This document shows positions 14,115 to 20,024 of a stretch of 20,024 nucleotides of DNA, in pieces. The notes beneath the pieces are model-generated. The model was not told the DNA's origin. It searched no databases and saw only the letters and a program-made list of their open reading frames with translations. The position numbers and the translations under genes were made by a program. Position 1 is the stretch's first letter, and each line of letters starts with the position of its first letter. This DNA is from JALQTD01 sp964390365 (GTDB lineage: Bacteria; Bacteroidota; Bacteroidia; Flavobacteriales_D; Sanyastnellaceae): assembly GCA_964390365.1 (NCBI GenBank), contig CAYMHW010000043.1, positions 1 to 20,024 of the forward strand, read 5' to 3'.

Positions 14115-15508
14115 AAGCGATCACCATCCTTGGAGGCGGCGAAAGCGGCGTGGGTTCGGCCTTGCTGGCGCGGGCGGTGGGCTACGATGCGTGGGTGACC
14201 GACGCGGGCGCGTTGAAGCCGGCGTTGCGCAGTGAGCTCGAGGCGGCGGGCATTCCCTTCGAGGAGGGGGGGCACGACGAGGCGCGGGTGCTCGGGAGCG
14301 AACTCGTGGTGAAGAGCCCGGGGATTCCGGAGAGCGCGCCGCTCGTGGTGGCGCTGAAGGAACGCGGTGCGGAGGTCATCAGCGAGATCGAGTGGGCGAG
14401 CCGGTTTGCGGAGGGCCACGTCATCGGCATCACCGGGGCGAACGGCAAGACGACGACGACGGCGCTGACGGCGCACGTGTTGAGCGAGGCGGGGCTGGAC
14501 GTGGCGTGCGTGGGGAACATCGGGCGCAGCTGGGCGCGCGACCTCGCCGAGCGACGGGCCGCAGGCCAGCCGGATGCGACGCACCACGTCGTCGAGGTCA
14601 GCAGCTTCCAGCTCGATGGGTGCACCACCTTCCGACCGGACACGGGCATCCTGTTGAACATCACGCCGGATCATCTTGACCGATATGGGTACGATTTGGG
14701 CCGCTACGCCGACGCGAAGTGGCGCTTGACCCAGGCCCAAACCGCCGAGGACGTGTTGGTGCTGAACGCTGAGGACGAGCTGTCGCTCGAACGGTGGGCG
14801 GCGCCGGGCACCCGGGCACGGGTCGTGGCCGTCAGCACCGAGCAATCGGTGGACGCGCTGCGGGAGCGGTGGGGGGACCGCGTTTGGGGAGTCGCCGGTT
14901 TGGCCTCCTCCTCCCCCAATGAATTCGAAATCAATCTTCCACATACCAATCCTTTTACCATGACCATCCACGAATTGGCGCTGCAGGGCAAGCACAACCT
15001 GCACAACAGCATGGCCGCGAGCGTTGCAAGCCGCGTCCTCGAACTGCGGAAAGAGGGCATCCGCGACAGCCTCAGCCGCTTCGACGGCATCGAACACCGC
15101 ATGGAAAGCGTGTCCACCGTCAACGGCATTCACTTCATCAACGACTCGAAGGCCACGAACGTGAACAGCACGTGGTTCGCGCTGGACAGCCTGACCGGAC
15201 CGATTGTTTGGATCGCCGGCGGGGTGGACAAGGGCAACGATTACAGCTCGCTGATGCACCTCGTGGAGGGCAAGGTGGAGCACCTGATTTGCCTCGGGAA
15301 GGACAACGCGAAACTGCACGCCGCCTTCGGCGACCGCGTGACCAGCGTGACGGACGTCGCCACGGCCGCATCCGCGGTGGAGCGGGCCTACGACCTCGCC
15401 ATGCCCGGCATGACGGTGTTGCTCTCGCCGGCGTGCGCGAGCTTCGATTTGTTCGGTAGCTACGAAGAGCGGGGCCGGGCGTTCAAGGCCGCCGTGCGCG
15501 CACTCTAA
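14111..15508 (+). CDS. murD: UDP-MurNAc-L-alanine:D-glutamate ligase
   Basis: A Mur ligase of 465 residues that adds D-glutamate, the second peptide residue. The N-terminal Rossmann domain starts ITILGGGESGVGSALLA, the central domain has the P-loop TGANGKTTT at 108-116, EVSSFQLDG (162-170), LNITPDHLDRYG (182-193) and a likely carbamylated lysine Lys203 in YADAKWRL. The C-terminal domain shows HNLHNSMAA (295-303), FDGIEHRME (324-332), NDSKATN (344-350), AGGVDKGNDY (369-378) and LLSPACASFDLFGSYEERG (437-455). The start is set by the ATGA overlap with mraY. A short AT-richer patch at about 14917-14967 encodes a variable NEFEINLPHTNPFTM segment. The TAA stop lies in the same frame as the ftsW start, 12 bp before it. 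Confidence 0.97.
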   Translation: MKAITILGGGESGVGSALLARAVGYDAWVTDAGALKPALRSELEAAGIPFEEGGHDEARVLGSELVVKSPGIPESAPLVVALKERGAEVISEIEWASRFAEGHVIGITGANGKTTTTALTAHVLSEAGLDVACVGNIGRSWARDLAERRAAGQPDATHHVVEVSSFQLDGCTTFRPDTGILLNITPDHLDRYGYDLGRYADAKWRLTQAQTAEDVLVLNAEDELSLERWAAPGTRARVVAVSTEQSVDALRERWGDRVWGVAGLASSSPNEFEINLPHTNPFTMTIHELALQGKHNLHNSMAASVASRVLELRKEGIRDSLSRFDGIEHRMESVSTVNGIHFINDSKATNVNSTWFALDSLTGPIVWIAGGVDKGNDYSSLMHLVEGKVEHLICLGKDNAKLHAAFGDRVTSVTDVATAASAVERAYDLAMPGMTVLLSPACASFDLFGSYEERGRAFKAAVRAL

Positions 15509-15520
15509 ATCGAGCGGCTC

Positions 15521-16708
15521 GTGGCGACGGAAAGCAGCCCCTTGCCGCAAGGCAACTGGGTCCAACAAGTCATGCGACGCGCCGAAGGCGATCGGGGGAT
15601 CTGGATGGTCACCCTGATCCTGTTCGGCATCTCCCTCATCACGGTTTACAGCGCCGGGGCCTACCTCGTGCACAAGAATTCCGGGGGGTCGCTGCCGCTG
15701 TTGGGCAAGCACGCGTTCATGCTCGCGCTGGGACTTGGCGCCGTGTTTTTCGTGCACCGGCTGCCGATTCGCGTGTTTTCGCGGGCGTCGTCGGTGCTGG
15801 TTTGGGTCGCCATTGCGCTGCTGCTGCTGACGCTCCTCATCGGGGTGGAAATCAACGATGCCAAACGCTGGATGCGGATTCCCGGCATCGGCATCACCGT
15901 CCAAACCTCGGACTTCGCCAAGGTCATGCTCATCACCTACGTGGCGCGCATGCTCCACCGCAACCAGCACAAACTCCACGACTTCAAGCGCGGCGTGCAG
16001 CCCATCATCGTGCCCATCGCGCTCGTATGCCTGCTCATCCTGCCGGCGGATTTGTCCACGGCGGCGCTCATCGGCTTTGTGGCTGTGACGATGCTGTTTG
16101 TGGGCGGGGTGCCGATGAAGCATTTGTTGCGCCTCGCGGGAGCGGGGGTGGCGCTCGGAGGAGCCGGTTTGCTTGCGGCCACGGCGTTGCCCAACCTGTT
16201 TCCGCGGTTGAGCACGTGGAAGAACCGGCTCGCGTCGTTCGCGGATGGGGACGGCGAATTGCTGGACCAAATCCGTTACGCGCAAATCGCCATCTCCCGC
16301 GGCGGACTGACGCCCTCCGGTCCGGGCACGGGCGCGGCACGGAACTTCGTTCCGGAATCGTACTCCGACATGATTTTCGCCTCCATCGTGGAAGATTGGG
16401 GGGCGATCCTCGGAGGGGCCGGGCTGGTCATCCTGTTTCTGATGTTCTTCTACCGAACGCTGCGAGCGGCGCGGAGTTGTCCGATTCGGTTTGGGTCGCT
16501 GTTGGCCTTCGGCCTCGGGATGAGCATCACGTTTCAGGCGCTGACGAACATGGCCGTGGCGGTGCGCATCTTTCCGACCACCGGGCAGCCCATTCCCATC
16601 GTGTCCTATGGCGGCACGAGCATCCTGTTCAATTCCCTGGCCATCGGCATGATCCTGGCCGTTTCCCGCACCCGCGAGGTGCCCGCCGCGCCAGAAGCGG
16701 CCGAATGA
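15521..16708 (+). CDS. ftsW: Septal peptidoglycan polymerase FtsW (SEDS family)
   Basis: A SEDS-family membrane protein of 395 residues with about ten hydrophobic helices; it polymerises lipid II into glycan strands together with FtsI at the septum. Landmarks: AKRWMRIPGIG (114-124), GLTPSGPGTG (262-271), VPESYSDMIFA (277-287, with Asp283 matching the position of the proposed catalytic aspartate), and the near-invariant TGQPIPIVSYGGTS (354-367). The start is a choice: GTG at 15521, 12 bp after murD, gives a 17-residue soluble leader; ATG at 15572 gives MRRAEGDRGIWMV, closer to how many Bacteroidota FtsW proteins begin. I keep the GTG because every other junction in the cluster is tight. The murG start overlaps its stop by ATGA. 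Confidence 0.93.
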   Translation: MATESSPLPQGNWVQQVMRRAEGDRGIWMVTLILFGISLITVYSAGAYLVHKNSGGSLPLLGKHAFMLALGLGAVFFVHRLPIRVFSRASSVLVWVAIALLLLTLLIGVEINDAKRWMRIPGIGITVQTSDFAKVMLITYVARMLHRNQHKLHDFKRGVQPIIVPIALVCLLILPADLSTAALIGFVAVTMLFVGGVPMKHLLRLAGAGVALGGAGLLAATALPNLFPRLSTWKNRLASFADGDGELLDQIRYAQIAISRGGLTPSGPGTGAARNFVPESYSDMIFASIVEDWGAILGGAGLVILFLMFFYRTLRAARSCPIRFGSLLAFGLGMSITFQALTNMAVAVRIFPTTGQPIPIVSYGGTSILFNSLAIGMILAVSRTREVPAAPEAAE

Positions 16709-17826
16709 ACCCCGACATGGCGAAACTCGAACGCATCATCATTTCCGGCGGTGGCACGGGTGGCCACATTCACCCGGCCCTGGCCATCGCCGACGAAATC
16801 CGGCGCCGGCACCCCGAGTGTGCCATCCAATTCGTTGGGGCCCTCGGGCGCATGGAGATGGAGAAGGTGCCCGCGGCTGGATACCCCATCGATGGGTTGT
16901 GGATTTCGGGGGTGGACCGGAGTTGGAAGAGCCGGCGGAATTTGGCCTTTCCCTTCAAGCTCGTGAGCAGCCTGTGGAAGGCGGGGGGGCTGCTGCGGAA
17001 GTACCGTCCGCAGGTGGCGGTCGGCGTGGGGGGCTTTGCGTCCGGACCGCTGTTGTACCGCGCGGCGCGCAAGGGCATCCCCACGCTCATTCAGGAACAA
17101 AATTCCTTTCCCGGCATCACGAACCGCATCCTCGCGGGGCACGTCCAGCGGATTTGCGCGGGGTTCCCGGGGCTCGACCGGTGGTTCCCCGCTGAGCGCA
17201 TCGTCCTGACGGGCAACCCGTTGCGGCAGCACGTGGTGGACAGCGTGAGCCGTGGGGACGATGCCGCCGCCGCGCGGGAAGCGCTGGGGCTCGCGCCGGA
17301 CCGGCCCGTCGTGTTCGTCATGGGCGGGAGCCTCGGTGCGGCCTCGATGAATGCGGCGGTGCGCGCGTTGGCTGCGGAGGAACTGCCTTACCAAATCCTG
17401 TGGCAGTGCGGCGCCCGCTACGCCGCGGAATCGGAAGCGTGGGCGGCCGGCCGAACGGGCGTGGTGTGCAAGGGCTTCATCGACCGGATGGACCTCGCGT
17501 ACGCGGCGGCGGACGTCATTGCCAGCCGCGCGGGGGCGATGTCGCTCGCGGAATTGGCCTTGGTGGGCAAGCCGGCCATCCTCGTGCCCTCGCCCGTGGT
17601 GGCCGAAGATCACCAAACCCGCAACGCGCGTTCCTTGAGCGATCGCGGGGGTGCGGTGCTGCTGGAGGACCGGTTTGTGGTGGAGCAACTGGGGGCGGTG
17701 GTGCGGGACTTGTTGGCCTCGCCGGAGCGCGGGGCCGCAATGCGGCAGGAACTGCGGGTGGCGGCGCGGCCCGATGCGGCGGCGCGGGTGGTGGATGAAA
17801 TCGAAGCCCTCATCGCGCATTCATGA
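16705..17826 (+). CDS. murG: UDP-GlcNAc:lipid I N-acetylglucosaminyltransferase
   Basis: A GT-B fold glycosyltransferase of 373 residues that converts lipid I to lipid II on the inner face of the membrane. The first glycine-rich loop GGGTGGHIHPALA is at 15-27, a second, VGVGGFASGP, at 106-115, followed by QEQNSFPGITNR (130-141), the GGSLGA loop at 207-212, and the UDP-GlcNAc site KGFIDRMDLAYAAADVIASR (256-275) with AMSLAELALVGKPAILVPSP (278-297). All catalytic-site segments are intact and the length is normal for Bacteroidota. The start at 16705 is chosen for the ATGA overlap with ftsW; an ATG four codons later (MAKLER) is possible. The stop overlaps murC. Confidence 0.97.
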   Translation: MNPDMAKLERIIISGGGTGGHIHPALAIADEIRRRHPECAIQFVGALGRMEMEKVPAAGYPIDGLWISGVDRSWKSRRNLAFPFKLVSSLWKAGGLLRKYRPQVAVGVGGFASGPLLYRAARKGIPTLIQEQNSFPGITNRILAGHVQRICAGFPGLDRWFPAERIVLTGNPLRQHVVDSVSRGDDAAAAREALGLAPDRPVVFVMGGSLGAASMNAAVRALAAEELPYQILWQCGARYAAESEAWAAGRTGVVCKGFIDRMDLAYAAADVIASRAGAMSLAELALVGKPAILVPSPVVAEDHQTRNARSLSDRGGAVLLEDRFVVEQLGAVVRDLLASPERGAAMRQELRVAARPDAAARVVDEIEALIAHS

Positions 17827-19214
17827 GCGATCGCATCGACCTGAGTGCCCCCGGCCGGGCGTTTTTCCTCGGCATCGGCGGCATCGGCATGAGCGCCCTC
17901 GCGCGGTACTTGCGGGCCGAAGGGTGGGACGTGGCGGGGTATGACCGGACGGCTTCGGCGCTTACGGACGCGCTGGTGGGCGAGGGCATTGCCCTGTCGC
18001 ATGCGCCGGGCGCGGAGGCGTTTCCGGAGGGGTGGGATGTGGGGCGGACGTTGCTGGTGTATACGCCGGCGGTGCCTCGGGATTTGGCCTTGCGGATGCA
18101 CCTCGAAGCCCACGGCACGCTCCACAAACGCAGCGCGCTGCTCGGCGCCATCACCCGCAATCGGCCGACGCTGGTGGTCGCGGGAACCCACGGCAAAACG
18201 ACAACCACCACCCTGCTCGCTCACCTGCTCGCCGACCGGTGCAACGCCTTCCTCGGCGGCCTCGCGGCGGCGACGGGCAGCAACCTCCACCTCACCCCCG
18301 ACGCCGCGTGGACCGTGGTGGAGGCCGATGAGTTCGACCGGAGCTTCCTGCAGCTGCATCCGACGCATGCTGCGGTGACGAGCTTGGACCCGGACCATTT
18401 GGACATTTACGGAGATGCCGCGCAATTCATTGCTGGTTTCCAGTCCTTTACAGACCAAATCCAACGCACCCTCCTCCTCCACCACACCCTCGTTCAACGA
18501 CTGCACCCGGCCGTCCCGGTGACCCCCTACGGCATCGACGCGGGGACATTGCGGGCGACCCGTGTGGAGCGGGAAGGGCCGCAAACGCGGTTCACCTTGG
18601 TCCTTCCGGATGGACCGAAGTTGGCCGACCTCGTGCTGCCCATGCCCGGGCTGCACAACCTCGAAAACGCGGTGGCCGCCTGCGGCCTGGCCTTGCAAGC
18701 CGGGCTCGAACCGGCCGAACTCCGGGCGCGCCTTGCCACGTTCCAAGGGGTGCACCGCCGGTTCCAGTACCACCTCCGCGGTCCTGAACCGGTGTACATC
18801 GACGATTATGCCCATCACCCGGAGGAACTGCGGTGCGCCATCGAGGCGGCGCGTTCGGCCCATCCGGGCAAGCCCCTGACCGGCATTTTCCAGCCGCACT
18901 TGTTTACGCGGACCCGCGATCACTTGGACGGGTTTGCCGAAGTGCTGTCGTCGTTGGACGCCCTCATTCTGATGCCGATCTACCCCGCTCGGGAGGAACC
19001 GATTCCGGGCGTGGATTCACAATCGCTATTTGATAAGATATCCGGGCCCGTCAAAGAACTCGCACCTGCAGAACGGATATTCGATTGCTTGAAGGGGATG
19101 CCACGCGATGTCGTGTTGACCTTGGGCGCGGGGGACATTGACCGTCTGGTCAATCCGTTGACTCAGTGGTTGTTGAATGCATCCGACACCCCCTCAACCG
19201 AAACGAACGCATGA
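17823..19214 (+). CDS. murC: UDP-N-acetylmuramate:L-alanine ligase
   Basis: A Mur ligase of 463 residues that adds L-alanine, the first peptide residue, to UDP-MurNAc. Domain 1 shows FLGIGGIGMSALARYL (15-30); domain 2 has the P-loop AGTHGKTTTTT at 120-130, EADEFDRSF (167-175) and LDPDHLDIYGD (188-198); domain 3 has GVHRRFQYH (309-317), IDDYAHHPEEL (326-336) and FQPHLFTRTRDHLDGF (356-371). The start overlaps the murG stop by ATGA and the stop overlaps ftsQ in the same way. The last ~55 codons (from about 19009) are clearly AT-richer, with CTA and two ATA codons that are uncommon elsewhere in the cluster, and the final TPSTETNA tail is non-conserved. Confidence 0.97.
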   Translation: MSDRIDLSAPGRAFFLGIGGIGMSALARYLRAEGWDVAGYDRTASALTDALVGEGIALSHAPGAEAFPEGWDVGRTLLVYTPAVPRDLALRMHLEAHGTLHKRSALLGAITRNRPTLVVAGTHGKTTTTTLLAHLLADRCNAFLGGLAAATGSNLHLTPDAAWTVVEADEFDRSFLQLHPTHAAVTSLDPDHLDIYGDAAQFIAGFQSFTDQIQRTLLLHHTLVQRLHPAVPVTPYGIDAGTLRATRVEREGPQTRFTLVLPDGPKLADLVLPMPGLHNLENAVAACGLALQAGLEPAELRARLATFQGVHRRFQYHLRGPEPVYIDDYAHHPEELRCAIEAARSAHPGKPLTGIFQPHLFTRTRDHLDGFAEVLSSLDALILMPIYPAREEPIPGVDSQSLFDKISGPVKELAPAERIFDCLKGMPRDVVLTLGAGDIDRLVNPLTQWLLNASDTPSTETNA

Positions 19215-19945
19215 AACTCCGTCGCATCCTTCACTTCAGCCTGTCCGTGCTGCTGCTCAGCGGAGCGGTGGCCCTTGTGGGCTTCGCTCGCGTCGAGCGG
19301 GATGGGATGCGCTTCGGCGAACTCGAAATCGAGGTGGAGGAGGTGGACGGAATGTACCTCGTCGACGGCGAGAGCGTGCGGGCGGCCATCGTTGAGCATG
19401 ACTCGATCCGCGGAACGTTTTACGCCGACGTGGCGTTGTCGGAAGTGGAGGCGTGGGTGCGCGAGGCCTTGCCCGCGGTCCGCGAGGTCGAGGTGTACCC
19501 CGGGCTGGATCGGACGTTGCACGTGCGGGTGACCCAGCGGCGGCCGGTCGCACGGTGGCACCGCGGAGGGAGCGCTGCAGATTTGTACCTCGATGAAGCG
19601 GGGGAAGCGATGCCCTTGAGCCCCGTGTTCACGGCGCGGGTTCCCATCATTCACGCGGAGACGGAGGAGGAAGCGGATTTGGGCTTTGCCTTCGCTGAGC
19701 GGCTGGTGAAATCGGCCAAATGGCGGGCCTTCACCGACGGAATCGTGGTCACCGGAACGACCGTCGAACTGCTCCCCCGCCTCGGAGGTGCGCGGATTGA
19801 GCTGGGTGATTTGGCCCAACTCAACACCAACCTCGTGCACCTGGACGCCTTCTACCGCGAGCAAATCGCCCGCGGAAACCTGAACGATTACAAGAAAATC
19901 TCGCTGAAATACGAAGGTCAAATCGTCGCTCAGCGCCACTACTGA
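19211..19945 (+). CDS. ftsQ: Cell division protein FtsQ
   Basis: A bitopic protein of 244 residues: short basic cytoplasmic start (MKLRRIL), one membrane helix at about 8-25, then a periplasmic POTRA-like region. The beta-strand pattern VREVEVYPGLDRTLHVRVTQ followed by RRPVARWH fits FtsQ, and the C-terminal LPRLGGARIELGD and YKKISLKYEGQIV segments match, from memory, Bacteroidota FtsQ. FtsQ binds FtsL and FtsB and links early and late divisome proteins. Sequence conservation is low across phyla, so position between murC and ftsA carries much of the identification. The start is chosen for the ATGA overlap with murC; an in-frame GTG or ATG further upstream lies within murC. Confidence 0.92.
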   Translation: MKLRRILHFSLSVLLLSGAVALVGFARVERDGMRFGELEIEVEEVDGMYLVDGESVRAAIVEHDSIRGTFYADVALSEVEAWVREALPAVREVEVYPGLDRTLHVRVTQRRPVARWHRGGSAADLYLDEAGEAMPLSPVFTARVPIIHAETEEEADLGFAFAERLVKSAKWRAFTDGIVVTGTTVELLPRLGGARIELGDLAQLNTNLVHLDAFYREQIARGNLNDYKKISLKYEGQIVAQRHY

Positions 19946-19956
19946 ACCCCAAGAAC

Positions 19957-20024
19957 ATGCCCACAAACCCCAACGTCGGCCCCAACGACATCATCGTCGG
20001 ATTGGACATCGGTACCACGAAAAT
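19957..20024 (+). CDS. ftsA: Cell division protein FtsA (3' part beyond window)
   Basis: Only the first 22 codons are present, reading MPTNPNVGPND then IIVGLDIGTTK. The last part is the phosphate-1 loop of the actin-like ATPase fold (GLDIGTTK), placed as in other Bacteroidota FtsA proteins. FtsA tethers FtsZ to the membrane. The gene starts 11 bp after the ftsQ stop, one of the few non-overlapping junctions in the cluster. ftsZ would be expected next, outside the window. Confidence 0.88.
   Translation, partial: MPTNPNVGPNDIIVGLDIGTTK

Noticed and set aside
14012..16285. A 757-codon open frame on the minus strand opposite murD and ftsW
   Set aside because: It crosses two well-supported genes and reads as low-complexity Arg/His-rich sequence; no domain or start context supports it.

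Overview
The window comes from a GC-rich member of the Bacteroidota, most likely of the gliding or flavobacterial type. Four things point there: a gldB-gldC pair, an outer-membrane barrel of the PorT type, the gene order of the division cluster (mraZ-rsmH-ftsL-ftsI-murE-mraY-murD-ftsW-murG-murC-ftsQ-ftsA, with no murF, murB or ddl inserted), and TAnnTTTG promoter boxes in place of a clear sigma70 -10. Base composition is well above 60% GC by eye, which is high for this group. Genus cannot be read from the sequence.

Left part (1-7069). A large secreted BNR/VPS10-type beta-propeller protein runs in from the left edge and ends tail to tail with nadE, overlapping it by 17 bp. nadE (ammonia-dependent NAD synthetase) is the second gene of a minus-strand pair behind a PorT-like outer-membrane barrel. 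Divergent from that pair, gldB and gldC (gliding motility/type IX secretion-associated) run on the plus strand. gldC then collides with engB (ribosome-assembly GTPase), the two sharing one TTAA as both stop codons. engB is the second gene of a minus-strand pair led by an alpha/beta hydrolase.

Middle (7070-7358). This 289-bp divergent intergenic region is the only real non-coding space. It holds a 10/20-bp-phased array of MraZ-box-like repeats directly upstream of a TAnnTTTG box and mraZ, a second mirror-image array pointing at the hydrolase-engB operon, and two sequences resembling DnaA boxes.

Right part (7359-20024). This is the dcw cluster on the plus strand: transcription regulator and 16S rRNA methyltransferase (mraZ, rsmH), septal divisome proteins (ftsL, ftsI with a C-terminal PASTA domain, ftsW, ftsQ, start of ftsA), and cytoplasmic and membrane steps of peptidoglycan precursor synthesis (murE, mraY, murD, murG, murC). 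Genes are packed with ATGA or TGATG overlaps or gaps of 1-12 bp, so one long translationally coupled transcript is likely. MurE carries the DNPR signature of meso-diaminopimelate addition.

Most of the window is ordinary housekeeping. The parts worth a second look are the mirrored MraZ-box region, block-wise G-rich/C-rich strand texture that ignores gene orientation, the apparently leaderless gldC promoter inside the gldB end, the missing lipobox in GldB, and an AT-rich 3' end of murC upstream of ftsQ. No tRNA, rRNA, insertion sequence, CRISPR array or convincing terminator hairpin was seen.
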